A stretch of DNA of 64,000 nucleotides from Shinisaurus crocodilurus (Eukaryota > Chordata > Lepidosauria > Squamata > Shinisauridae): the NCBI GenBank assembly GCA_021292165.1, contig CM037883.1, positions 10,555,434 to 10,619,433 on the forward strand, read 5' to 3'. Position numbers and translations under genes: made by a program. This document shows, piece by piece, positions 51,531 through 62,059 of this stretch. Below the pieces are notes generated by a model. That model worked only from the letters and a program-made list of their open reading frames with translations, made no database searches and was not told where the DNA came from. The stretch's first letter is position 1. The number at the start of each line of letters is the position of its first letter.

Positions 51531-51760
51531 TTCAATCCCCAGCATCTCCAGGTAGGGCAGGAAAAAAAGCATAGCTGAGCAGCAGAGCACATGCTTTGAA
51601 TGCAGAAGGTTCCAAGGTTCAATCCGTGCCATCTTCAGGTAGAGCTGGGAAAGAATCCTTGTCTGAAACCCTGGAGAGCCATTGCTGCCAGACAGTGTGG
51701 ACAATACTGGGTGAGATGGACCAAGGGTTTGACTCAGCAGAAGGCATCTCCCTATGTTCT
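51527..51760 (+). repeat. tRNA-derived SINE, two heads in tandem
   Basis: A fragment AGTTCAATCCCCAGCATCTC at 51530 is followed by a longer copy with GCATAGCTGAGCAGCAGAGC, GGTTCAATCC and GAAACCCTGGAGAGCCATTG, ending GGCATCTCCCTATGTTCT. It joins directly to the CR1 3' end. Confidence 0.7.
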
Positions 51761-51938
51761 CTAGTCTTCAACCTGGACGCATGTGGTATCCCTTCCTAAG
51801 ACTGGTCTAACACAGAGAAGCCGATAGAAGAATATTCTCCGAAGTAGCCTTTCCCATCCTGGTGCTTTCCAGATGTGATGGACTACAACTCCCATCATCC
51901 CCAGGCAGCACAGCTGGTTGGGGAAGGCTGCTCGAAAG

Positions 51939-52309
51939 CAGGGCTACCAAACCTCTTTTGGTCTGAGCTGAGGCCCATATTCCATTTCAGAGAAGCTCTT
52001 GGCGTCCATATTCCAGTGGTGGGCAGTGCTAAAGTCAAAAAGGGGTGGGGCCAAAATTCCCCAAATACCAGGATATTTTAGCCCGAAGCTCTTATGGCCA
52101 GTAACTAAGCCTTAGGAGAGGCATTTCAACCTTTTAGAATGGGGGGGGGGGACCTTGCCAGAGCTGGGAAACCACCATATGATTGGCTGTCAGGAGAAAG
52201 GGGTGGGGCCAGGGGAAGGGGGCATGGCTACCTAGTGAATCCTATAGGGCTAGATTGGAACCTGATGCAGGCTGGATTTGGCACATGGTCCTGAGGTTCA
52301 ACACTCCTG
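51939..52309. mobile_element. hAT-like MITE of the CAGGGGTG family, diverged
   Basis: CAGGGCTACCAAACCTCTTT left, GAGGTTCAACACTCCTG right; internal TAGGAGAGGCATTTCAACC, GGTGGGGCCAGGGGAAGG. Confidence 0.65.
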
Positions 52310-52429
52310 ATGTACTCCATCATTTATTTATTCAGTTTGTAACCCACCTTTCTACCAAGAAAATGGCACTCAAAAAGGAGCTAGCCACCGGGATGTGAAA
52401 ATGGAGAGGAAGCTGCTCCGCCAGTGATT

Positions 52430-52720
52430 TTCAGATTTTTGGGTGACTTTAGCTCCACTGTCTGCCGATTTGCGGTCTCAGAATTTGTGCAAACCTGTTT
52501 GCACATATTTGCGCAAATTCGTGCTTCTGAAAATGTGCAAATTGGCTGAAAATGTGCAAATCCCCCACATAATGCATATTTTCATGCTTTACTCTATGGG
52601 GGGGGGGGATTTGCACATTTTTGATCGTCGTTTTTTTTATTTTGCGTATTTTTCTGCATCTGAATTTGCGCAAAAATACGCAAAATAAAATAATTGGTCT
52701 GCAAGCCCTGCAGACTCTGT
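52430..52720. repeat. AT-rich dispersed repeat
   Basis: AATTTGTGCAAACCTGTTTG, GTGCAAATTGGCTGAAAATG and ATTTGCGCAAAAATACGCAA, with a (G)9 run in the middle; related in style to 41434-41893. Confidence 0.5.
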
Positions 52721-52999
52721 GTGACCTGAGAAAGCCAGCCCACTGCAGGATCTGCGGGGAGGACTCTGAGAAATCCAGACTCATTTGAGCCCATTTTGGA
52801 GTTCTCTGACATAGCTAACTAACCATCACAGGGACTTAAAAAAAACAAAACAAATAGGTAAGCAGCAGGTCTCTAGATTCTCCAGCAAAGAAAGGTCCTT
52901 CACATCACCTGCTGTCTGAACTTTCTAACTGGAGAAACTGGGGATTAAACCTGGGACCTTCTGCAGGCAAAGCAGGGGCTTACCACTAACATAGAGACT

Positions 53000-53945
53000 G
53001 TCACATTAATCAGTGGCTTTTTGTCTGTTCCCGCCAGAAGCCCCACAAGAAACTATCCTCCTCCCCCCTCTTGTATAACACAAAGTGCTTTGTTGAAGGA
53101 TGGCCAGTCTCCAGGGGGCCATTGTGCCTTTAAACAAAGAAAATGGGGCCACTATCTTCAAGAACCTGCTACCACCCAAACGCAATTGCTTCCTCTTACT
53201 TCATGGCAAGGCCAGTCCTGCTGCACATTTCGCTTCCCCGCTATCCCCAATATTTTGCTTCTCTCTGCCTACTGTTTCCTGCCACCCAAAGCCTTCCCAG
53301 TACTGCTAGTTTTGTGAAAATAAAGCCTCATGTTTTGTCAAGCTGTACTGTGACGGCTGGCCCACTTCCGCAGAGGCCTTTGCCTGCCAGCTCAGAAAAC
53401 GATCTCGTAGTTGCCAGAAAAGATGACTGAACTTGGTTTAAGATGCAACAAAGAACTGGTTTCTCTTGGAGCGCATCTCTGGGTCCACACCAACGTGCAG
53501 CAGAACATTTTGGAGAACACAAATGTCTCCGCCAGCCTGTGATTTGTTTAAACAGCTACATGAGGCTGAAAAGAACGTTGTGATGGGTTTTCATCACTGC
53601 ACATCTGGACCTGTCATGCATAATCAGAAGCCAGAACTACTATTAAACCTCCTGTGTAGATGTGAGAACACCACCCCAGAAACTGCCTCGCTCTTGATGC
53701 AGGAGAAGTAATTGTCACATTTTATTCATGGATTCCAGTATTTATATGCCACCTCCTGAGGAGGCTCACATGACACAATTCTTTAAATCTATAAATAAAG
53801 CCACAATGCACAACAAAACAAAACAAAAGCAACAGCAGCAGTTTAAAACCAGATTAACTCTAGCATGCTCCAGGAAACAGTCTGGAAATGGCTGACTTTC
53901 ATAAAACGGCCCAGGGTGGATTCTTATTGCCCTCTCTAGTAGACT
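53000..53945. other. Unique stretch with several short open frames
   Basis: About 940 nt. Three overlapping plus-strand frames (53021-53430) and one of 81 codons (53466-53711) exist, but none shows a domain, and no splice-bounded exon could be defined. A weak LINE-like tail is at 53720-53890. Confidence 0.4.
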
Positions 53946-53951
53946 TTAGAG

Positions 53952-54310
53952 CAGGGGTGGCCAACCTCAAGCCTGAGAGCAAAATCCGGCCCTCTTGGAG
54001 TCTCAGCCTGGCCCTTCAGAGAAGACCATGACCCCTTCCCCTAGCTCCACTCTCTTTCCCAGACCCTTGATTGTTTGGTGGCTTCCTGATTTTGTGCAGT
54101 CTTTCCCCACATTCTAGAAGTTTGCAGTGCCTCTCACAAGGCTTTACGTACTGGCAGTTAGCGCTTTACGCTAAAGATATGCTGGCATTTTTTTGTATCT
54201 CTGGCCCCACCCCTTTTGCCTTTGGCCATTCCCACCACTGGAATGTGGACCCCAAGAGCTTCTCCAAAATTGAATTTGATTCCTGGGCTGAAAGAAGTTC
54301 AGCACCCCTG
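53952..54310. mobile_element. hAT-like MITE of the CAGGGGTG family
   Basis: CAGGGGTGGCCAACCTCAAG left, AAGTTCAGCACCCCTG right; internal GCAGTTAGCGCTTTACGCTA, TTGCCTTTGGCCATTCCCAC. Confidence 0.75.
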
Positions 54311-54329
54311 GCCTAAGGCAAACTCTCAC

Positions 54330-54665
54330 TCCCTTTGTCAGCTCCGGGTCGTGGGCAGCAGGGATCCTGGGATGGAACATTGGGGCCAGGGCAGGAGCAG
54401 GAGCAGGCCAGGGCAGGAGCAGGAGCAGGCCAGGGCTGAGCAGAGTCCAGAAGACAGGCAGAGGTCAAAGCACATTTCAAGTAAGGTGGGGGCCAGAGGC
54501 AGAAGGCGAGACCAGTAAGCAAACAGAGTTGAGGCAAGGACCAGAGGCAAATCCAAGAAGTAAACAGAGTTCAGGCAAGGGCCAGAGGCAAGAGGCAAAA
54601 TCCAAAGTCAGGCAAAGTTCAGGCACGTAACAGGCAGAGAAGGACAGGAGGGTAGAAGCATTGGT
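54330..54665. repeat. Degenerate minisatellite, GGCCAGGGCAGGAGCAGGAG and GGCCAGAGGCA units
   Basis: The first part repeats GCAGGAGCAGGAGCAGGCCA twice; the second repeats about 40-bp units containing GGGCCAGAGGCAAGAGGC and AAACAGAGTTCAGGCAAG three times. It is the reverse complement in style of the 35.8 kb minisatellite. Confidence 0.7.
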
Positions 54666-54702
54666 CAAGAGCGGACACAGGTCAAACACCAGGCAAGGCA
54701 CG

Positions 54703-54737
54703 TCGTCGGCACGGCACGGCACGGCACGGCACGGCAC
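54703..54737. repeat. (GGCAC)n pentanucleotide microsatellite
   Basis: About seven GGCAC units in a row. Confidence 0.9.
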
Positions 54738-55000
54738 AGTAGGAGCCATTGATAGTCTTACCCTCCATGCATTTGTCCAATCCCCTTTTAAAGCCCTCCA
54801 AACTGGTGGCCGTCACTACATCTTGTGGAAGTGAATTCCATAGTTTAACTACACGCTGTGTGAAGAAGTCCTCGTTTTTATCTGTCCTGAATCTCCCACC
54901 AATTATCTTCATGGGATGACCCCAGGTTCTAGTATTATGAGAGAGGGAGAAAAATGTCTCCCTACCCACTTTCTCCACTCCAGGCATAATTCTTTACAAT
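54738..55000 (-). repeat. CR1-like LINE 3' segment
   Basis: The minus strand encodes RTDKNEDFFTQRVVKLWNSL and PQDVVTATSLEGFKRGLDKC; the plus strand shows CCAATTATCTTCATGGGATG. The 3' terminus is missing. Confidence 0.85.
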
Positions 55001-55446
55001 GCATAGAATTGTGCCCTTATTTTCAAAATAGGGGAGGGTGGATAGAAAATGGAATGCAGTATCTGTCTTGACGATTGAGACACTGGAATCATAATCAATA
55101 TATACACTCAAGTTAACATTCTGTTTGGTTTACTTTTACCTGAATTGGGCTGTCTTTTAACCCCTGGATTAAAAACGCATATGTATGCATTCACACATGC
55201 ACACAACCTTACTTGGTAAAACCGATTCCTGCTAGATATCTGAGCCATCCCTGCTTTGTTCATATTTTTTTCCTGGACACACACATGCTAACTTTTCCAT
55301 GTAGAACATCCTAGCCTACAGCAAAAGACACTTTTTCAACCCATCCATTTTTTCCTCTTGAAATCAAACTGTCTCTTTACATCAGTCTCTTCAATAATTC
55401 GAGGTTGGCTGCTGTACCTTTTTGCTTTTACAAAACTCGGTGGCAC

Positions 55447-55518
55447 TGCAATGAAGCAGAGGTCAACTCCTTGGTGGCATATATATGCCACCAAGGAGTT
55501 GACCTCTGCTTCATTGCA
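55447..55518. repeat. Perfect 72-bp palindrome, no loop
   Basis: The left arm TGCAATGAAGCAGAGGTCAA..., 36 nt ending CTTGGTGGCATAT, is followed immediately by its exact reverse complement ATATGCCACC... to ...CTTCATTGCA. There is no mismatch and no spacer. It does not belong to any other repeat family in this window. The flanks are not part of the palindrome (ACTCGGTGGCAC before, TTCATATATATGC after). Confidence 0.95.
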
Positions 55519-55739
55519 TTCATATATATGCTGCCAAATCTTCTTGCAGTAACTCTAGGATGTGTCTTGCCCCAATAAAGACCTGTTCACACAACCTCTT
55601 CCCTACAAGGGTGTAAACAGCCATGTCAGAATAATCAACGAGTGTGTGTTTTCCTGGAGAGATGCTCACTAGAGGTCTAGTACAGATGAGAAGGTTCCTG
55701 GCTTCCACTCTGCTCCTTTGTTGTTTCTCTGGTCACCAG

Positions 55740-55980
55740 GGGAGGGGTGGCTTGTTTGTTTGTTTACTGTATTTATATACTGCCTTTCTGAAGCCAACCA
55801 AGACAGTTTTAAAACAATTCAGGAAATAAAACCTATAATCAAACAAAAACAAAGTAAATGTTTAAAAACAACTTTATAAACCAAAGCAACAATTTCAAAA
55901 GCCAACTTTAAAATATCTGTCTCTCTCCTTCCTGAATGCAGAGAGAGTGGGAACCAGTCATAACTCCATAGTGAGTGAGT
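55740..55980 (-). repeat. LINE/SINE-type tail, weakly recognised
   Basis: GTTTACTGTATTTATATACT, GCCTTTCTGAAGCCAACC and TTTAAAACAATTCAGGAA resemble reversed dispersed-repeat tails. Family not assigned. Confidence 0.4.
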
Positions 55981-56824
55981 ACGCTCCAGAGTCTGGGAGC
56001 AACACGCAGGTGAAAGCTCTTTTCTGCAAGCCCAACAAGTGGGCCTCAGCAAGGGAGGGTGTCTTCAAACGGGCGTCTCCTGCTGATCTTAATAGCTGAG
56101 CAGGTTCTTGCCGAGATGGGCGGGGCCATAGCTAAGTAGTAGAGCAGCACCTCCTTTGCATGCAGAAGGTCCCACATTCAATTGTCCTTGTCAATTTGGT
56201 ACAGCCCTAGTAGACAAACCTGAAAACTGAGGAGAGCACTTCCCCCAGCACCATGGTCCTGATTCAAACCACCTTCCGCTGGTAACTTACAGTCAAAATT
56301 CAAAGAGCTGGGAGATCCAATCATGGCTCTCTCAATTGTCTTGTCAAATTATACTCTCTCAATATCCTTTTTTTTTTCCCCAGCCGAAAAACCCTCAAAT
56401 GATTTAGCCTTTTTGCTACTGAGAGCACCAACAAAGAATTAGTGCAGACCAGATGTACCCTGATATTTAATATTAAATACTTGGAATTCTATATTTTCTA
56501 CTGTGCTAGGCTCCTGAACTGGCGTGAAACTCCAGGCAGTGGCATGAGAAGGAGAATTTTTACAGCAGACACAGGATGTGTAAGTCTAGCTGAGTTTTCC
56601 AGTTTCAGTTATCCATGCAGCTGTTTTCTCCCTTCCTCCCCTCCCTCCGCCAGGTCCCTTCTTCTGTGAGTGATTGTTATTACCTCCAGATGGAACTCCG
56701 AGGGTCTTAGAGAAGCAGGTGCTTTATGTGGTGAGTCATGCTCATCAGCAAAATCCATACCCATCCTTAATGTGGCTTAGCATGTCTGCCTTGTGTCTTA
56801 AAATAGATGACCAGGCATGTTTGA

Positions 56825-57335
56825 CAATCATGTCTTCATGTGCTGGGCACCACGCTTGAAGAAGGATGTGGTGAACTTGGAATGGGTCCAGAGGAAGGCA
56901 ACAGAGATGGTCAGGGGGATGGAAAACAAATCCTATGAGGAAAGGTTGATGGAATTAGGAATGCTTGGCCTGTAGAAGAGAAGAACTAGGGTAGAGGATC
57001 ACGACAGCACTCTTCAGATACCTGACAGACTGTCACTTAGAAGAGGGCAAATATTTGTTCTCTGCTGCCCTGGAGGGCAGGACAAGATCTAATGGGCCTA
57101 AGTTACAGGAGAGGAAATTGGGGTTGAATCTTAGGAGAAATGTCTTCATGGTAAGAACAGTGCAACAATGGGACCAAAAGAACAAGGGTAGGCACTTTCT
57201 GGCTGGAGGTCTTGAAGCAGCGACAGGACAGCCATCTGTTGGGGATGTTCTAGCTCTGGATCTCCTGTATCAAGTTGGGGGCTGGATGGGATGGCCTTCA
57301 ACAAGACCCCCTCCAATTCTGTGATTCTACACTTC
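56825..57335 (+). repeat. CR1-like LINE 3' part
   Basis: CTGGGCACCACGCTTGAAGA, GGGTCCAGAGGAAGGCAACA, AGAAATGTCTTCATGGTAAG and the end GGCTGGATGGGATGGCCTTC, AATTCTGTGATTCTAC. Confidence 0.82.
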
Positions 57336-57373
57336 CATGGGTTGAGACGAAAACCAGGTGGGGTCATTCTTTT

Positions 57374-57432
57374 TATGCATGCTCCAAGAAAATGACAAAT
57401 GTGAGTAATTTGCCCCATCTGAAGGAAAAGAA
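57374..57432. repeat. 59-bp direct repeat, copy 1
   Basis: TATGCATGCTCCAAGAAAAT through CCATCTGAAGGAAAAGAA, identical to 58088-58146. It belongs to no other family in this window. Confidence 0.9.
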
Positions 57433-57477
57433 ATGGGACAATGTGCCCTCCAATATTTCACTGATAAAAATAGGGGC

Positions 57478-57740
57478 ACATAAGAAGAGCCCTGCTGGAT
57501 CAGATGACGGGTCCATCTAGTCCAGCATTCTGTTCACACAGTGGCCAACCAGCTGCCCACGGGAAGCCTACAAGTAAGAAATGAGTGAAATAGCACCCTC
57601 CCACCCAGGTTCCCCAGCAACTGGTGTACATAGGCAGACTGCCTCTGATACTGGAGGTAGCATATAGCCATCCAGACTCATAGTCATTGATAGCCTTCTC
57701 CTCCAGGAATTTGTCCAATTTTGAAGCCATCCAAATGGGT
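57478..57740 (-). repeat. CR1-like 3' segment
   Basis: ACATAAGAAGAGCCCTGCTG, CCAACCAGCTGCCCACGGGA and TGATAGCCTTCTCCTCCAGG. Confidence 0.82.
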
Positions 57741-57912
57741 GGACAGTACAGTACTAATGGTGGACATACTTGCAATGCCACTGTTCTTAAACTAAGGAGC
57801 ACTATCAGAATCTCTTACTCATTGCCAAAGGTTCTGTTCCATCGGATGTATTCATTTACTGTGTAGCAGCCTGTTCTTCCATGTTTTAACAGTCAAGAAG
57901 GTGTTTATTCTG

Positions 57913-58031
57913 CTGGAATGTGGCCCCCCAGGAAACCACCAAATGATTGGTGGTCTGGAGAAAAGGGGTGGGGCCAGGGCAAGGGGGCATGTTCATCTGG
58001 GGATTTGGCCCCCGGGCTCTGCACCCCTAGT
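57913..58031. mobile_element. hAT-like MITE right end (CAGGGGTG family)
   Basis: GGAATGTGGCCCCCCAGGAA, CAAATGATTGGTGGTC and terminus GGGCTCTGCACCCCTAG. Confidence 0.6.
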
Positions 58032-58087
58032 AAACAGGAACAATGCATGAACGGACCACCTGTCTTTCAAGAGTACAGAAATTCTCA

Positions 58088-58146
58088 TATGCATGCTCCA
58101 AGAAAATGACAAATGTGAGTAATTTGCCCCATCTGAAGGAAAAGAA
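58088..58146. repeat. 59-bp direct repeat, copy 2
   Basis: Identical to 57374-57432, 714 nt away in the same orientation. Confidence 0.9.
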
Positions 58147-58149
58147 CAA

Positions 58150-58760
58150 GAGTTCTTGCTCTTGTTTTGGCAGAGAGCGAGCGAGCGCGATGTCCCTATT
58201 TAAAAACAAGGGTCCTGTGGCACCTGAAAGACTAACACATTTATAGTGGCAGAAACTTTTGTCGATTGGAGTTGTCTGCGTCAAAGTGGGCTCGAGTCCA
58301 TGAATGTTTCTGCCGCCACAATAAACGTGTTGGTCACTCAGATGCAACAGGACCCTTTGTTGTGGTCTCCTGCTGCAGGCTGCCATGATGACCCCCCTCT
58401 GGAATTTCTTCTCTGGCAAACGAAGAGGCTGTCCGAGGTACAACAAGGAGCCAGCATGGTGATTTGTCATTGCTACATTCTGAGCAGGGAGCAAATGCCA
58501 GCTGCTATTTACGTCAGCAGCCAAGGCAACACTATCTTCATCGGTTACTCCTGGGCGTTATTTAAGACAGCTCAGCATGCGGTGCTTCTGCGTGGCCCTG
58601 CTGACAATGCGCTGAAGCTGAGCCTTTATAAAAGGAGCCCAACTGCCTTCCTGTGCCTGCATCAAGCCCAAAGGAAGTCCAAGAGATTTCTTAGATCGTA
58701 AGCTTGTGGACAGGTTTTGTTCTTTTGAAGACAATAATTGGACGCACACTTGAGAGAAAA
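58150..58760. other. Unique stretch with overlapping frames on both strands
   Basis: Plus-strand frame 58246-58701 (151 codons) and minus-strand frame 58027-58524 (165 codons) overlap. Neither shows a known domain, and the start of the region carries a dispersed-repeat motif (GGTCCTGTGGCACCTGAAAG). A TATA-like TTTATAAAAGG is at 58624-58634. I do not support a gene, but the stretch is otherwise non-repetitive. Confidence 0.35.
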
Positions 58761-59050
58761 GTAGTGCAGAACCTCAGGCTTGGGGCCAAAGCCAGATGGC
58801 CACACCCAGATGGCCCCACCCCTTCCCCTGGCCCCACCCCTTTCTCCCAGCCACCAATCATCCTGTGTTTTCCCGGCTTTTGTGCGGTTCCCTCCCCCCT
58901 CCCCACATTCTAAATGGTTGAAATGACACTCCCAGGGCTTAATTATTGGCAGTAAGAGCTTGAAATTGAAACTAAAACTTGCTGGTATTTGGGGGTATTT
59001 TGACCTTGCCCCTTTTGTCTTCAGCCCCATCCACTGCTGGAATGCAGTGG
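58760..59050. mobile_element. hAT-like MITE of the CAGGGGTG family, right end decayed
   Basis: AGTGCAGAACCTCAGGCTTG left; CATTCTAAATGGTTGAAATG, GGCTTAATTATTGGCAG internal; it ends near CCACTGCTGGAATGCAGTGG. Confidence 0.6.
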
Positions 59051-59059
59051 AAAAGGGAA

Positions 59060-59950
59060 GAAAAAAAACCCTTTTCCCACTGGTGGTTTGCGAAGATCTG
59101 GGTTTGGTTGCAGATCAATTGAAGAATGTAGTTTATTGAAGATTATTTGGAGGAGAAAATAATTGCTGGCTTTTCTTCCTGTGAAATGTGAATAAATCCT
59201 AGTAATTATGTCTAAATTTTCATATATAGATATCAATCAGCCTAAGCCTATGCAGGTTTTATGTAGATTTGTGTCCGATGAGCCTGGCCCCCAAATCTTT
59301 GAAGTGCTGGATAAGCCCTCTTGTTGGGAGGATCATGCATCTCAGCTAGGATGCCAGCCCAGCTCTTCCCTGCTTGCCTTGTCTTGTGTGTTGTTGTGCT
59401 TGTGCATGGTGCTGTCAACTTCCTTGGAAGCCGGCTAGTCCCCTGTTGTTACTCTCTGCCAAAGGCTTGTTTTTCTGCACAGAGAAAGCCAGCAAATGTC
59501 ACTCGGCGTGTTCTTAATTGGTTTCTCCGGCGCACGTGGCAAGATTCATCGGGCATTGTTCCATGAATGCGGCTCCCACACCGCTGCTGTTTGTCTTCTG
59601 GTGTTTGTATATTTTTGCATGGAAGTTATGAAAAGCCATCAGGTGTTCAGGAACTTGGCACCAGCATGGCACTGCCACAACCAAGAAGAAGAGCCAGCCA
59701 GGCTTTCTGTAAGAATGGCCAGATTTAGTTTTTTTCTTTTTCTTTTCACTCATCAGCCTTCTGTCCAGGGGTGCAGTATTTAATCAATTAATTGGTTAGA
59801 TTGGCTTAAAACAACAACAACAAACACCTTTACTCAAATACAAGGATGCCCAGATGCATTCAGCAGATTTTTATTTTATTTTATAAAAAATATAAGTACC
59901 AATGACAGATGGCAAGTCTCATCTTAAAAGAGGCACCCCTATTTTCTGTG
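59060..59950. other. No gene or clear repeat
   Basis: About 890 nt of apparently unique DNA up to the tandem array. Short plus-strand frames (59208-59783) have no recognised domain. Confidence 0.4.
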
Positions 59951-59954
59951 CATG

Positions 59955-61180
59955 CCTAGATTGGGCAGACACAGACAGCGCGAGAGGTCACCAAGAACAC
60001 CATGAGTGCTGCCTTTGTGCATGGTGTCTCGATGGGGAGGAATTTTACCTGCGTGTTTGGGTTAGAGTTCAGGTTCAGGTTAGGCTTAGGGTTAAGAAAA
60101 CCAGGGTCCCTGTCAAGGTCCAGGGGCATGGAACTAGCCTAGAATGGGCAGACAGAGTGAGCAGTCAACATTAACACCCTGAGTGCTGCCTTTGAGCATG
60201 CTCTCTGGATGGAGAGGGATTTTACCTGCGTGATAGGGTTAGGGTTAAGCTTCAGGTTAGGGTTAGGAAAATCTGGGTTCCTGTGCAGGCCCAGTGACCT
60301 GGAACTAGCCTAGATTGGCCAGAGAGAGTGAGCAATCAACAACAATACCCTCAGTGATGCTTTTAGGCATGCTGTCTATATGTATGGGGATTATAGCTGT
60401 GTGTTAGGGTTAGGCTTCAGGTTAGGGATAGGGTTACTAAAACCTGGGTCTGTGTGCATATCCAGAGGTCTGGAACTAGCTTTCATTGGGCAGAAAGAGT
60501 AAGCGGTCAACAAGAAGACCCTGAGTGATGCCATTTGGCATTCTTTCTGAATGCGGAGGCATTTCAGCTTTCGGTAAGGGTTAGGGTTAAGATTCAGATT
60601 AAGGATAGGATTAGTAAAACCTGTGTCCCTGTGCAGGTCCAGGGGGCTGGAACTAGCCTAGATTGGGCAGAAAGAGCAAGAGGTCAACATGAATACCCTG
60701 AGTGCTGCCTTTGGGCATGTGTCTGGAAGGAGAGGGATTTTACCTGCGTGTTAGGGTTAGGGTTCAGGTTCAGGTTAGGGTTAGGATAATCTGGGTCCCT
60801 GTGCAGGTCCAGGGGCTTGGAAGTAGCCTAGACCGGGCAGAAAGAGCAAGCGGTCAACCAGAATATCCCGAGTGCTGCCTTTCTGCATGCTGTCCCAATG
60901 GAGAGAGATTTTACCTAGGTTTCAAGGTCAGGGGTAAGGTTCAGGTTAGGGTTAGGGTTAGAAAAACCTGGGTCCCTGTGCAGCTCCAGGGGCCTGGAAC
61001 CTGCCTAGATTTGGCAGACAGAACGAGCAGTCAACAAGAACACCCTCAGTGCTTCCTTTTGGCATGCAGTATGGATGGAGAGGGCTTTACGTTTCAGGAA
61101 ATTGTTCGGGTTCAGCTTCAGGTAGGGTTAGGGCTAGAAAAACCCAGGTGTTTTCTTTTTAACTGGGATTTCTAAGCATG
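59955..61180. repeat. Tandem array, about 7 units of 170-183 bp with TTAGGG runs
   Basis: Unit landmarks CCTAGATTGGGCAGA lie at 59955, 60138, 60309, 60480, 60657, 60827 and 61004, giving periods 183, 171, 171, 177, 170 and 177. Each unit has AGTGCTGCCTTTGGGCATG, GGAGAGGGATTTTACCTGCG and then GTTAGGGTTAGGGTTCAGG, with two to four telomere-type GTTAGG words. Units differ by roughly 10-20 percent by eye. Plus-strand frames of 84-157 codons arise from the periodicity and are not genes. Confidence 0.93.
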
Positions 61181-61292
61181 GTTTACATCTGTGCACTTTC
61201 ATTCCTTTGCTTGATCATTTGGGAATGTGGGGCACCCCAGCAGGGACCCTCTCTGAACATTGGAGGCTGGTGTCTCCCACTGACCCCTTCCC

Positions 61293-61340
61293 AGGGCCGG
61301 TACTACCATTAGGACTGAAACCTTTGTGCCTGACTATTTT
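61293..61340. mobile_element. Isolated end of the CAGGGCCGG hAT-like family
   Basis: CCAGGGCCGGTACTACCATTAGG matches the left end of 39959-40123 for about 24 nt and then diverges. Confidence 0.55.
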
Positions 61341-61505
61341 CCTCTTTTGATTGCCTTTTGGATTGCTCCATCATTTGCTCCAGTGCTGAGTCTGATTCAG
61401 CCGTAGCAGGACAGTGCTGTTGCATTGCATGAGCTTCTTCCAACATCCAGATCAACCCCTGTGACGGGGAAAAGGTAACAGGTGAAACAGTCCAATAGTC
61501 TTCAG

Positions 61506-61855
61506 CAGGGGTGAGGAACCTCTTTCAGCCTGAGGGCCAAATTCAGCATCAGAGAAGCTCTTGGGGCCGGGGGCTGCATTCCAGTGGTTGGCAGGGCCAA
61601 ACACAAAGGGGGAGAGGGTCAAAAATGCCAGCATATTTCATCTTAAAGCTCTTCCTGCCAGTAACTAAGCCTTAGGAGAGACATTTCAGCCTTTTAGAAT
61701 GGGGGGAGAAACTGCACGAAAACTTGGGAGCTACCAAATTATCAATGGTCAGGGGGAAAGGAGTGTGGCCACTTGGGAAACCCCAGGGGGCTGGATAGCC
61801 CCCCCCCCAGTGGGCTGGGGAATTTGTCCCCTGGACCTGAGGTTCTGCACCCCTG
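61506..61855. mobile_element. hAT-like MITE of the CAGGGGTG family, near-exact TSD
   Basis: CAGGGGTGAGGAACCTCTTT left, GAGGTTCTGCACCCCTG right; flanks GTCTTCAG (61498-61505) and GTCTACAG (61856-61863), 7 of 8. It is the reference copy for this family here. Confidence 0.85.
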
Positions 61856-62059
61856 GTCTACAGGGAAGGTGGTGATGACATGCCCTCACTGTGTCCACTC
61901 TCACTGTAATTGTGTACACTTGTTACACTTGTTCTGTTTTTATGGGTGCAGGATCTCAGCTGGAGAGGCTGCCTAATGATCCTGAGTGGGATTCTCAGCC
62001 AGGTGAGGGAACTGCTTCCTTCTGCTTCTCCCAAGTTCTTTATATTTGCAATCGCTAGT

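Noticed and set aside
58027..58701. Overlapping 165- and 151-codon frames on opposite strands with a TATA-like box at 58624
   Set aside because: No domain, no signal, no splice context. The minus frame runs through a MITE end and the 59-bp repeat, and the TATA-like word lies near the end of the plus frame, not before it.
60702..61175. 157-codon plus-strand frame in the tandem array
   Set aside because: It arises from the repeat period and shows VRVQVQVRLRV-type low complexity; other units carry stops or shifts (period 170 or 177 is not always a multiple of three).
59955..61180. True telomere
   Set aside because: TTAGGG words are short, interrupted and embedded in a longer unit, with ordinary sequence on both sides.
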